In this document: piece after piece, positions 20,074 through 31,368 of the stretch
Position numbering within the stretch: position 1 is the stretch's first letter
Layout of the letters: the number at the start of each line of letters is the position of its first letter
NCBI GenBank assembly: GCA_023052935.1
Contig: CM041298.1
Span: forward strand, 61,002,217-61,066,216
Reading direction: 5' to 3'
Origin: Piezodorus guildinii
Taxonomy: Eukaryota; Arthropoda; Insecta; Hemiptera; Pentatomidae
Length of the DNA: 64,000 nucleotides
The notes under the pieces: model-generated
Seen by the model: only the letters and a program-made list of their open reading frames with translations
The model's database searches: none
What the model was told of the DNA's origin: nothing
Translations under genes and position numbers: made by a program

Positions 20074-21362
20074 ATTTTTTAAGTTAGGAATAAGATTTGA
20101 TACAAGATTCGTGAGGATTGTTATTAGGGGCATGACAAGGGATTTGATTTCGGAAATGAAGGATGTCATCAAACTGGTAAGATCTGTGGCATTTGAAGGA
20201 GGGGGAATATGAGAGATTTGTTGTGGATGAGGATTTTTAGGACTGATTACGTTTTGAGGAAGAGGTATTTGTGGAATGGATTGAGGATATTGAGGTACAT
20301 TTTGTAGTTCCGGCAGGGCCTCGGCTTCAGTACATTGGTTCCCACCTCCAAGTAAGTGGGCAAATGATACATTGGCATCGATTAATTTTGAGGGTTCTCT
20401 TCTAGTTCTAGCCTGTCTTGTTGTTTCATCCAGTACTTGGGGTTTTTGATACCTGGTCCTTAGCTCCTTATAGATTTGGCATCCTTTGTAGTTGGCCGGG
20501 TGGTCCTTGAGGCAATGAGCACATACAGCGGGTGTTGACTTCGTTTGTACATTCCACAGATTGGCTGTTCACCGCATTTCACGCAGCGTGGTATGTGGTG
20601 ACAGTAACTTCTGGTATGACCATACGCCTGACAATTGTAACACTGAACAATTTCTCTCTTTGTATAAGGTTTTTCGACTCTTACACTTGTATAATACAGT
20701 CTTTTTAGATCATAAATTTTTTCTACTCCTGCTAATGGTTCCAAGTCAGCGAAGAATAGAGGCAGTTGAACTCTATCTTTTATGACATTAGTGACTTGTC
20801 GCACTTTGTAACCCATCTCCATGAGTTCTTCTTTGATAGCGTCAACTGGTGTTGAAGGGTGTAGATTTCTGATCACAACTCTAAGAGCTCTCTCTTGCCG
20901 TAGCTGATAAGTGTGAAAATCCGCTTTAGTTTCAGTTAGGTATTTCACAATTTTTCTATATGCCTCGGCGGTGGTCGGTGATATTTTGGTGTCATTGATT
21001 CTACTCATACAGTAGTAGCTGGTGGATTCGGTAATCTTGTTTAATTGCGCACATAACAACTGGAAATTTTTAATATTTTTGACAAATATTGGTGGAGGCC
21101 GTGGTTCACTGGGTGTAGGAGCAGATTCCATGTTTTCTTTTTCATTATGTAGGATTTGAAAAGGATTTGGGGTGAAAAACGGAGATTCGTCAGTCATCCC
21201 CTGTGACGATGTGCCAGGCTGTGGTTCAGATTCTGTATTAGAACCTGAAGGGGTTGCTTGTTGATTTAATTTTTTATTAGTAACACGGCGGGGTCTTTGT
21301 TTTATGGGAGACGTGATTGAACCACTAGATCTAGATCTTTTAGTTGATGCTTTGGAGGACAT
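20074..21362 (-). pseudogene. J1 ORF1 (Gag-like nucleic-acid-binding protein), frameshifted
   Basis: It most likely starts at the ATG at 21362 (MSSKASTKRSRS). An in-frame ATG a little upstream (MRYFHQV) is the alternative. A Ser/Thr/Pro-rich N-terminus is followed by PPPIFVKNIKNF, a conserved RALRVVIRNLHPSTPVDAI domain, and CCHC knuckles beginning QCYNCQAYGHTRSYC. After CVKCGEQ the frame is lost relative to the copy at 59314-60551, through a net 2-base deletion near 20551-20562. The remaining knuckle and Pro-rich tail continue out of frame to 20074. Similar proteins in Jockey/X-element LINEs coat the RNA. Confidence 0.88.
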
Positions 21363-21705
21363 CACTTGGTGAAAATATCGCATTTCATGTGAAGAAGATA
21401 ATAAGAAAATAACTAGATGTTGGTAATAAAACAATAACTAAAGAAAAGAAAACCAATCCCGGCCTTGCCGAGCTATTGGCAATCAGCTGATGTGAAGAGG
21501 TTACCCAGCATTCACTTTACACCGTAAATTGTAACAAAACTTACTGTTGTTTGCTCCAATATTTACTGCTGTTGTTATCCTGTAGTCTGGTGATGTTTTC
21601 AAGATTGCACTGAAGAGAATTCAAACTGAAAAAGCATGAAATCCAAGAGCCGATTTGAAAGATGACTGCTATACACATGCGCATGCGCAGAACTCGAATT
21701 TATAT
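21363..21705 (-). promoter_or_regulatory. J1 5' UTR (probable internal promoter)
   Basis: Sequence between the TSD and the ORF1 start, present only in this copy. Jockey-type LINEs transcribe from an internal promoter at the 5' end, so one is expected here. I see no unambiguous Inr/DPE core. The 5' end has the alternating gcatgcgcatgtg-like segment (21676-21690). Confidence 0.55.
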
Positions 21706-21717
21706 TGCCGATATATT

Positions 21718-22168
21718 AAATTTTCTTTCTCTCAAGTACCTTCAGTTTTGTTAATTCTATAAAAATGACTATATTATCTAGTTACCACTGACGAAAAACA
21801 GGTAAATATATAAACTGAACGAATTCGATACCTAACTAAAGAATAAAATTGAAAAAATATTATTTTAATGCAATTTTTTTATTTTGAACATAAGAACAGT
21901 AATATGCAAGTCTAATATACCGTTGGAAAGCTAAAGATTTCAGAAAAAATATTATCTTATACTCAAGCTCTTAAAAGTTAATAGAGAGTAATGAAAAGAA
22001 GATAAAACTGACTGATTATTTTAGAAAATAATGTAATAGAGTTTTTAATAAAACACATGTTTCTATTCTATATAAATTCAATTTAATTAATTCTTTAATA
22101 GTTTCACGTATTTTTAACTGTATTTGAAAATTCTTTCATTGATTTTAAAAATAGATCTAAGTTTGTAA
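21718..22168 (+). mobile_element. TIR element copy A, right part
   Basis: Resumes the element cut at 16938 (attaaattttctttctctcaagtacc matches 54570-54595). It runs to a degenerate end near aaaaatagatctaag, where copy C has aaaaatcgaggtaagtgaaagt. The right TIR is no longer recognisable in this copy. Confidence 0.75.
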
Positions 22169-22909
22169 TAATCTTAACGTTAAGACTATAAATACAGGTT
22201 AACGGTAATCACACCATAAAAAATCCTAGCCTAGCACTGATTATGTTCACTGTCATCATCAATGAACGATTGCTAGAGTGTAGGCAACATGTTTTAGAAG
22301 TATATATGATATTAAGTTCTTGAAATATTTCGTATCCTATAGTTTTCAAAGAAACCATATGTTTTATGGTTCCTCTGACTAAATAACTGAATTTCGCAAA
22401 GTGGTAAAGGTGGTTGTGATTTCGAGCTTAAAAAAAAAAAAAAGGCTCATTTAAGTGAAATACATATGTAAGTATGTTTTCTATATACTATATATCACCA
22501 ATTGACTTTGGCAGCCGAAGATGTTGGTAGTAGAGACGACCAAAGCCTGGCTAGAGCAGTCAATTAGGAAACCGCCCGGTAGGAAGCAATAGATCACGCT
22601 CAGTAGACATATTGGTTCCTCCCTCGAAATTAAATGTCGAAGCTGCCGAATCGTCTGACATCCAAATCGGATCAATATTAATTACTAAAATATATATTCA
22701 ACTGGATACAATTTATAAAAAATTAAATTTCAAGTGCTTTAACATTTACTATTTAAAGGATGAATAAAAACTTTTTAATTGTCCCCTGAGCATAATATAC
22801 TATGTAGAGCCAAATCATCATTCGTATGGATTTAGTTAAGTAAACCCAAAAATTTTATTATTGAAAAACAATTAAAACATAGAAATATGTTTTTTTAATC
22901 TTCATATTT
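22169..22909. other. Non-coding spacer
   Basis: AT-rich. Segment 22490-22675 is less AT-rich and holds a 64-codon minus-strand open frame without recognisable domains. No gene is supported. Confidence 0.5.
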
Positions 22910-23612
22910 TTATATTCGCACCTGTCAGAAGAGACCTGTGTTAATAAGCAAATTTTCTATATAAAACGTAAGCAAAAGGCATGATAGGCATGGGGAAGGA
23001 AAGTGTCCAACAGCACCTCGTCCTAGGCTTTAATTTAGCAAAGTAGGTCTCCATCCTGCTTTTCTTTAACCTTCTTCTAACCGATATTTGAGCTATTGAC
23101 TTGTTGTTTATAAGTTATTTGTTGTATCTGGACAGTAAGCTATGAAAAAGCGAATACTGAGTTCTTATGTGTTGGTTACTTGTTGAAAAATTTTGCTCAT
23201 AGATGTCAAACGTCAAAATGTCCTTACTTATGGCCCTCTGTTTATTGGGTTTTGTTTTTTACATACCAAAGAGATGTGATGAGTCTTACAATTTTTGACT
23301 GAATACCGTTTTTGTGTGTCTTTTTATGCTGAACCGGCGGTACATGATGCGAAAGTCTATATAGGGTAGGTGTATGTATTTAGTTTTTGTCTTTTTATTA
23401 ATTTTAATGATTTAAGTAGAAGGGATTATTGTACTTTTAGTGGCTGATTGAAAAGTATTTCATTTCATCTTGAAATGTGGCTCCCGTATCAATCATCGGT
23501 CGAATGTTAGCACAGTCAGACTTAAGTGTTTGGTGGACAAGTATTTTGTCGAAGTGTGTACTTTACATATTTTTACTCGTCATGATTTAATCAAATTTTC
23601 TAAAGATTAATC
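22910..23612 (-). pseudogene. J2 LINE fragment 1 of a three-piece array
   Basis: Minus-strand 3' end of a J2 LINE. The conserved 3' block (cctgtcagaag... ggcatgataggcatg... cagcacctcgtcc) and the RT C-terminal region parallel the better-preserved copies at 23618 and 62640, but stops are frequent. It stops at about 23612 in the LN.DKSKHV-type RT region, directly before the T-rich 3' end of the next copy. Confidence 0.8.
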
Positions 23613-23617
23613 AATTT

Positions 23618-24605
23618 TTTTTCTCTTCATATCTAGATTCACGCCTGTCAGAATGTATCCGACAATCAGCAAATGTGCTGTACAAATTGAGATCAGGCAT
23701 GGTAGGCATGAAGTAGGAAAATGCCCAGCAACACCCCTTCCTTGGCTTTAATTTAGCGAAGGAGGTCCCTCTTTTTTAGCCTTTTTCTGACTGGAATTTC
23801 AGCTACTGACATGTCTTTTATCAGAATGTTGTCACGTCCATTAAGTTTACTGTGAAAACGAGTATAGAGTGTTCGTATATGTTGGTTAACTGTTGGTTGT
23901 TGTAAGTCCGTATGTAGGGTTCTGTTGTTTACGTACCAAGGAGCTGTTGTTATGAGCCTTAAAATTATGGATTGAAATAATTGCAGTTTTTGTATGTGAG
24001 TCTTTTTTGCTGAACCAAAAATCTGTGAAGCGTAAGTCCATATTGGGTTAAGTAGGTATGTGTATGTATTCAGTTTCTATCTAATTTTTAATTTTGAAGA
24101 TTTAGATAAAAGTGAGTATAGTAATTTAAGTCGGTGGTTAAGAGTCTGTTATTTCATCTTGACATGTGGGCCCCAAGTCATCCTTCGATCGAGTGTCAGT
24201 CCTTGGTAATGTACTGAGTTGGTCTAAGGAATTGTGTTGTTGTCGATAAACATAGGTGAGCAAGTGTTTCGTCGTAGTGTGAACGTTACGTGTTTTGATT
24301 TGTCGCGATTTAAACCAATTTTCCAAAGAGTGTACCTGTTTTGTATTAGCATTAAGTGATTTTGTAGAGTCAGTGAGGCCAGTATAGGATCGCCGTTTGA
24401 TGTTAAAATTGCAGTATCGTCCGCGTAAGTAGTAGTCAATGTGGTGGGGTGAGTTGGTATGTCATGTGTGTATACAGTGTATTGGAGCGGAGCAAGTATC
24501 GATCCTTGCAGTACTCCTGCCAAGACTGGTCGGATTGAAGAAGTTTCTGAGCCCTGTCGAACAGAGAAAAACCAATCAGAGAGAAAAGTGTGTATAATAA
24601 GATAG
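23618..24605 (-). pseudogene. J2 LINE fragment 2
   Basis: 5'-truncated J2 copy on the minus strand. The T run at 23615-23623 is the poly(A) tail. Coding pieces include LAGVLQGSILAPLQYTVY, the catalytic YADD box (about 24430), SNGDPILASLTLQNHL and RDKSKHVTFTLRRNTC, then a frameshift near the FIDNN block. The downstream region matches 62640-63510. It is dead. Its neighbours on both sides are same-orientation J2 pieces. Confidence 0.88.
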
Positions 24606-24639
24606 TATATACTATAGTAATATAGTGTATAATGAGATC

Positions 24640-25190
24640 AAAATTAAAACTTTTTTATTTTTATCTTAATGTTTTTTTTATACCCATCTGTCATTAAGTT
24701 GACAATCAGTTAATGTGATCGGGGTAGGTATTGATCATGTGGCAAGGTAGGTGTAATGGATAGAGGAATACCCAGCGTCATCTCTTCATGGCTTGATTCC
24801 TTATTTGTATCAGAAGGTCTCTCATAAAACTTCTTTTTAGCTTTTTACGCATGTTGTGAGGTATGCAAGTAGTGGCTATGTTTTTTATTATTAATGTGTT
24901 AAGTGTGTCCGTCTAAGTTGTAAACACGCTGGTTAAGGATCCGAATGTGTTCCTCGATTTTTTGCATATACGGAGTATGCATGTAAAGTAATTTTGCAAA
25001 CACCATTGAAAAAGTGTCATAGTTCTGAATTTCTTGGATAGGAAAATTTGAATTTTACGGAGGTGTGTCTTTTTGGAAGTCCCGTGTATATGTGACTCTT
25101 AGGTCCACATGAGTTTCAATAAGCATGTGTAAGGTTTTCAATTTCCTTTTAAAAGTTTTACATTTTAACATAGATATAGGTATATACATA
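24640..25190 (-). pseudogene. J2 LINE fragment 3
   Basis: Degenerate minus-strand J2 3' region. The landmarks (catctgtcattaag, gacaatcagttaatgtg, ggtctctcataaaacttctttttagc) align with the same blocks in fragments 1 and 2. The coding part is unreadable because of stops. The 5' limit, near 25190, is uncertain. Confidence 0.7.
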
Positions 25191-25229
25191 CTTCCTCAAA
25201 TACACCTGACTATGAGGTTTTTACATATA

Positions 25230-26690
25230 ATAATAATAATAATAAAATAACTTTATTCTGGGACTATGTCCCTTAAAAATAACAATGTCGTACAGTAAAT
25301 ATACACTTCAATATATACATGTCTGGACAGAAAATATATATTTTTATATATAAATGTTTAAAAAAAGTAAAAATAATTAAACCTATTTATATAGATATAT
25401 ACAAAATATATGGAATAAAAACAAAAGAAAAAAAATCTACTATAAAATAATAGAGCTATAAAAAAATTTTCCAAATAAATAAAATAAATGAATTAATCAA
25501 TAACTCTAGGATTCTGATAAGATAAAAAATAAAATTATCTTACGTTGAAAGTAGGATAGTGAATTAACAATTTTACATTTAGTGTGCGTCTCTTTGGGAT
25601 CTTAGAAGGTAATGGAAAAGATAGGATTTGAATGAGAGAAGGGAAAAAGCATGGCGAATATGATTAGGTTTGGAATTTCAGAGAGATGCAGAGCGGATAT
25701 AAATGGAATTATCAAAAGATTTGGTCCTATGGGTAGGAATGTAAAGGTCAGAATGGCGTGATCTGGTTTCAAGTGAGTGAATTGAGGATTTGAATTGAAG
25801 GATACTGTGAATATATGGAGGATGTTGAGATTTAATGACTTGGTAGAGGTATGTCCCTAGGAAATATTGTCTACGGGTGGAAGGTAGGAGCCACTTCGAT
25901 TCTCTGTATAAGTGGGTTACTAGGGATCTCCTGAAGGTACCGCAGATAAATCTTATAAACATATTCATAATTCGCTTGAGTCTGTCGTTCGTCTGGAAAT
26001 TTGAGCAATGTGGGGTTTTCAAGATAGGGTTTGGTCCATGGTAACACCTACGTTTTCGACAGTGGAACTGAAGGTAATTGGGTGATCATTTAGGAGTAGA
26101 CTAGGAAATGTAGTATTGGCTCTAAGGAAGGAATTGGAACCTATTAGGATGGCCTGAGTTTTCATAGCATTTAACCTTAGATTATTCTGGGCAGCCCAGG
26201 CACTGATTCTATCAAGGTCTTCCTGAATTTTGGTAAATGCTACTAATAACTCAGAAGGAGGAAAATATAGGTAGATCTGAAAGTCGTCAGCATATAAATG
26301 ATGGAAGCAGTGAAGGATTGAATTGGGAAGATCATTGATATAGGAATTGAACAGGAGAGGGGAGCTACTTGAGCCCTGGGCCACACCTGCCGAAAGGGCT
26401 AAGAAGGAAGATAGAGGGTGATTAGGAATGGTAACAGCTTGAGTTCTATTGGAAAGGAAAGACTAGAACCAACGGATTGTGCTATTGGAAAATGATAAAG
26501 ATTTTAGTTTGGAAAAAAGGATAGGATGGTCAAGAGAGTCAAAAGCTTTTGTAACGTCCAGAATTATAAGCACTGTCATTTTTTTTCGTCCATAGCAGTA
26601 TGAATGTCGCTGGTGATTTTTAGGAGAGCGGGCTGAGTGGAAAAGCCGGGACGAAAACCAGATTGGAGAGGATCAAGCTATATATGTAAA
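25230..26690 (-). pseudogene. Family C LINE, 5'-truncated
   Basis: The minus-strand 3' end is a (TAA)n repeat with a ctgggactatgtcccttaa hairpin block. Two RT pieces follow. 26019-26384 has LSAGVAQGSSSSPLLFN and the catalytic YADDFQIY box. 25678-26022 has RRQYFLGTYLYQVI and HRTKSFDNSIYIRSASL. Upstream to 26690 the reading continues with LQSGFRPGFSTQ and DVTKAFDSLDHPILF. The motifs are of CR1/Jockey-superfamily LINE type. There is a frameshift between the two pieces, an internal stop near 26462, and no endonuclease. Confidence 0.87.
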
Positions 26691-28360
26691 ATATTAATGT
26701 TTATAGATTAGATTACTGTTTTTTTCCGGACAATTTACTTCTTAATGGTTATAGTAGTTTGTCCATCTGGTGTTAAGAGGTCAGATAAAGAGGAAGGGTT
26801 AATACTAAATATTTCCATAAAAAAGGAAGTTCTTTGAAAAGGAAAAATATATTTTGTTTACTGTCCTTTTTTTTTTCCCACATAAACTTTTAAAAATGGA
26901 ATAAGAAAAAAGTTGTGCCTTGTAGCACTTAATGTTTTTTTTTCCGTGCCGGACCATGTAAGTGATCACACCCGCAGTTCCTAATTATAAATATAAGGTA
27001 GAGTGATTTTCCTTATTATATGTGTTGCCACCAGATAGCTCTTGGGCCTCACGCACCGTGGTAAAATCGTTGTGAGTGAATCCCCTATTGATTACATGAC
27101 TGAAATATACCGAGTGTAACAAGGATTTCAGTTCACATCCTTTAGCTTTGTAGAGACTTATAGTAAGATAATTCCCATATATATTAATAATTAATTAAGA
27201 TTTATGTATCGTAAGTTTAACAACAAGTTTTAATTACGTTGTAAAATGTATGTGAAATAGGTAAAATAAATTATCATCGTCATCATTGTTTTAATATGAA
27301 TATCTTGTAGGATTTTTAAAATATTATGTATATCAATGAAATATGTCCTTTTATTTCTAAAATTCTACATTTTTATTATTTATGATTCCCTTATTCTTGT
27401 AATTTCTTATAAATTGTTATTTACTGACCAGGCGCAAAGATACAGTACCCACCAGACAATACGATATTGCGGAGTAGTATACTCAACCCCTCTGAAGTCC
27501 TGAACCATGTGTTTTCAATTCATTATTGATTAATTATAATTAACGTTAATTAACAGTTAATTATTAATGTAATTATCAAACTAATTATTTAAGCTTACTT
27601 TATCAAGTATATCCTAGACTTGAAGTTGGTCTACGTAGTTTGTAAGTAGAAACAAAAATTGTTATTTTAAAATATTAAAAAAAAAATATATATTGGAGAC
27701 GGAATTATTATAGGAACATGCATAAGTATGAAACAAATAAATAAAAACAGGGCTTATGTTGTGAAGTCATATACGAAATTTACAATAGTCATGCTGTTTT
27801 ATTAATGTACATTTATATTTCTTTATTTTAATAATTTCGTTCCATGTAACTTAATATTTATAATATGTTAAATTAAAAAAAAAAAAAAATCAATATAAGA
27901 AAGTATAAAATATTTTTTCAATGATTATTTGGAATTAAAATATAATATGATTCCACCTAAATTGATATCGAGTGAGATACACTTTATTTATAAACAAAAC
28001 AAAATGATGCTGCCCAACTGAATTGGGTCGCTATAACACAGCATACCAATTCTTTCCAACAGGAATATTCTTAACATTTTAATTTAACTATAAATACATT
28101 TTTTTTCTCATTTTTTTACTCTTTTTAATTTTTTTTTCTATTTATTTTTCCTTTTTTTATCTCTCTTTTTCTTCTCTACCTTTTCACATTTTCTTTCAAA
28201 TAATTAGATCTGTCTATACATATACACCAAAGATTAAATAAAAAAAAACAACAAATTATATATACATCATAAAACAACATACTAAAAAATCACACCATCA
28301 TAAATAAAACAATACCACAACAACAAAAACTTAGCAACTAAAATCAATATCTATATATAA

Positions 28361-28398
<38 letters not shown>

Positions 28399-29163
28399 AA
28401 TTACGTTAAAATTAAAATTAAAATATAAGCCATAGGTTTTATCGAAATCTTCTTTTCGATTTTATCTAATAAAAACTGTAGTCCTTTAAAAACGCGAATT
28501 AGAAATGTTATTATTTTATAAAGGCAGTAACGACACATTTAGTTTCGTTCCAAATCATAATAAAAACATTTCATTTCACAAGTTTAATAACGTGTCATTA
28601 ATATAGTTAAAAAATCATAGATTTTAATGAGAAAAGAATCAAATAAGTTAGTTTTATAATACAGAAATAAGAGATTTACTCCCTCCTAGTAAAATTTCCA
28701 AGAATGGATTTAGTAACTTTTGGACCTCAACAACTCAATTTTTTCATTTAAATACATTTTATTAAAAATAATAAAATTAATAAAATTTGAATAGCAAAAA
28801 AATCAATAATTACTGGTGGATACTTTATTAAAAAGTGAATTCCTTTGAATGAGATTCGACAGAAACGAATTATTTCGGTTCGTCAGCTCTGTCTAATGAC
28901 ACGCGTATCACTCTTTTTTCCTCCATGCTTTTTTATTTATATTTTTTCACCTGCCTACATTTTTTCCTAATAAGAAAATTAGCATTATATTCGTCCTTTT
29001 CAGGACTATAACAAAAAAAAAAAAAGACATCATTCCTATATTGGATTTTGAAAATAATTTTGCAGAGGTGTTTTTTTGTATTAGAATATACAATAAATCA
29101 TCACTTTAATATTTTGTTAAAGTCAAGTTAATTATTATCCTACCAATTTGGATTCTAGTTTTT
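26691..29163. other. AT-rich non-coding DNA
   Basis: Homopolymer tracts, an (AT)n run near 28366-28394, and short less AT-rich patches (about 26940-27130, 27425-27520). No gene, known repeat or RNA recognised. Confidence 0.55.
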
Positions 29164-29322
29164 ATGAGCACATTATTTATTAATAGAAAAATGAATTTAC
29201 ACTTCTCTTGTGAAGTTCAAAGAAGTGATTGGTTACAATTACATATTCAGTCCTCAGATACAACAATTGTAGCACAAAGAATATCTGGAGGTTCAATTAT
29301 TGCTAAGGAAGATGATGAATAA
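29164..29322 (+). CDS. Small unrecognised ORF (possible terminal exon)
   Basis: 52 codons from ATG to TAA. The sequence includes HFSCEVQRSDWLQLHIQSS and ISGGSIIAKEDDE. Unlike neighbouring chance frames it has a balanced composition and is not dominated by A/T-rich codons. An acceptor-like pyrimidine stretch ending in CTAG lies just upstream (about 29150-29158), so it could be the last exon of a host gene or a relic. I do not recognise the protein. Confidence 0.3.
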   Translation: MSTLFINRKMNLHFSCEVQRSDWLQLHIQSSDTTIVAQRISGGSIIAKEDDE

Positions 29323-30739
29323 TCAATAATAATGTTGAACACATATAACTTTAGTACAAATCTTCTCACTGTTGCTTCGTTTCTTAAATTATATTCTCAT
29401 ACGGAAGATTGATTATTAAGAAGTTAAAAAATAAATAGCGTTTGAATGAAGTTGAAGGAATGGAAGACATTTTAGAACAAAGCAGCACGATAAACCTTTA
29501 TCTTGTGATATTCTGGGTTATTCTTTACACTTTTTCTACAACCCTTTGATACCAAATCCTTATGATTTAAAATTCTCCACAACATTCTCGTATATAGGAA
29601 ATAAACTTATACCCATGCTAAGTGTTCCAAGTATTAAGTTCTTATTTGTTCGTAAGTTTCTGAATGTTGGTTTTGGTTTTTTATCCAAGTAAAAAAAAAA
29701 AAAAAAAAAAAAAAAGGATGTGGTGGTATAACAGTTTCCGATTTATTTCAAATATAAATCTATTGAAATTGAATTATCTATGAAATGAATGGTCTAACTG
29801 GATTTCTTCAGTTAAATTATCTTTATATTTTTATATAGCTAATTTTTAGCAGTGCAAAAATGGGTAAATAGGAAATAAGAATTATAAAATTATATAGCAT
29901 GAAATACAGACAACAAATAGGTTTCTCATACTAAACTTCTAACAAAAAGATTAGATATCGTATTAGAGCTCAAATTTATAAGAAATATAATGTGTTAAAT
30001 CAATTCATTGAAGTTTATACATACTAATCAAGGACCAATAAAATTTTAATAGAAAAAAAAACAAATAAAAAATGAGTGGGTGTAACGTTTAAGCGCGATA
30101 AAAATAAAATTTATTTGATATTGTGATGACGATTATGTTTAAAATAAAAATGTCATGTTCGAATTAAAAAATATGTTGATGGATAATATACACGATTATT
30201 TAAAATGTAGAACTATTAATAGCTAAGTAAATTTATCAATGGTTGAGATTTTTCAAAATGGAAAGGAACTATGAAATCTCCAGCAAGGAATATTTGTAAC
30301 ACATGATGATTGGTATTTAAATGTCGTAAACCTTAAATAGTAAACTTGCTGATGAATAGATTTTATAATAAAAACGAGTGAACCTGATAGTAGTCGCAAA
30401 TGTTGTGTATTATTATTACTAATGTTTATGTCAGTACAATGTTTTATTTGGATTAGTTTGACGATTTTTTTTCAAGTTAGACGAAGTTCAAATTAGTATA
30501 CATAAAACATCCTCTGTAATATTTGGACGGTTTTTTTTAAATCTAATAGACATTTTTTTTAATAATGTATACTGACATTTTTATGTTATGACAGATACTA
30601 GAGATTAGACATATCACTTTTATTCACTGTTTACCAACAAACGATGAAATTTTGTTTTATTTATTTCAAATTTCCTTTCAGTCCATGTTTATCTTTTGTT
30701 TGTCTCAAGTCTGTTTTCTTTTTTCTGTTAATTTGATTT
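29323..30739. other. AT-rich non-coding DNA
   Basis: Includes a 25-base A run at about 29691-29715. No recognised gene or element. Confidence 0.55.
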
Positions 30740-31157
30740 ACAATAAATCGTTTAAGTCACGATGATTCGGTCAGAAACATCACTTTGTATGAATAAGGCA
30801 GATCATTGCGTTTCATAATGAATCGACTTGGGATTCACTATTCTACCGTTTCAAGGATAGGAAGACTGGACAAAGGTACTGGGAGACTGGTAGTCATTCG
30901 AGACGACCAATATCAGGGCATCTCAGGTTTACTAACCCCATATATGACCGCTTCATTAAAATACTAACACTTCGGAAGCGTAATTCTACTGCGTCTTCCA
31001 TTAAAAACTTGATCGCTCGGAAAAAAAAACAAAAAAACAATCTCGGACTCAATGGTCATTAGAAGACTGAGAGTGTGGAACCTCAGATCAAGAAGGCCAG
31101 TGAAAGGTCTTCTTACCGCAGAACACCGTGTAAAAAGATCAAGATTTGCATGGGGAC
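30740..31157 (+). pseudogene. Tc1-like transposase, N-terminal part
   Basis: Plus-strand DNA-binding region read in two frames: LTLRKRNSTASSIKNLIAR (about 30962-31018), then MVIRRLRVWNLRSRRPVKG and LLTAEHRVKRSRFAWG up to 31157. This is the paired-HTH plus RRPV(K) AT-hook-like linker seen in Tc1 transposases. It is cut at 31157 by a Gypsy insertion and resumes at 35470. Frame changes make it non-functional. Confidence 0.85.
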
Positions 31158-31339
31158 TGTAAGATTTCAACTTCCTTAACAACACTTTACTTAAATGCAA
31201 TATTTCAACTTTATTAACAACACTTTATTAAACATGTTACAATTTAACCATGATCTCTAAAAACATACCACACTCTATAACCTCCTCTCATATGTTCCTC
31301 TCCACCAAATATCTATTACCAAAAGGTATATACACTACA
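31158..31339 (-). repeat. Gypsy-2 3' LTR
   Basis: 182 bp, identical by direct reading to 35283-35464. It contains an internal imperfect tandem duplication (atttcaactt..ttaacaacacttta..ttaaa twice within 70 bp). Confidence 0.93.
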
Positions 31340-31368
31340 CCCCTCTCATACCAATGAAAAGTTATTAA

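Larger units (their letters stand above)
16939..21705 (-). mobile_element. Full-length J1 LINE (Jockey-like non-LTR retrotransposon)
   Basis: About 4.77 kb on the minus strand: 5' UTR (about 21363-21705), ORF1, ORF2 with endonuclease and RT, 3' UTR (16962-17400) and a poly(A) tail (T run 16938-16961). It is flanked by the direct repeat tgccgatatat(t) at 16927-16938 and 21706-21717, splitting a TIR element whose two halves match uninterrupted copies elsewhere. It appears to be the only copy here with its 5' end. Both ORFs carry frameshifts, so it is inactive. Confidence 0.92.
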
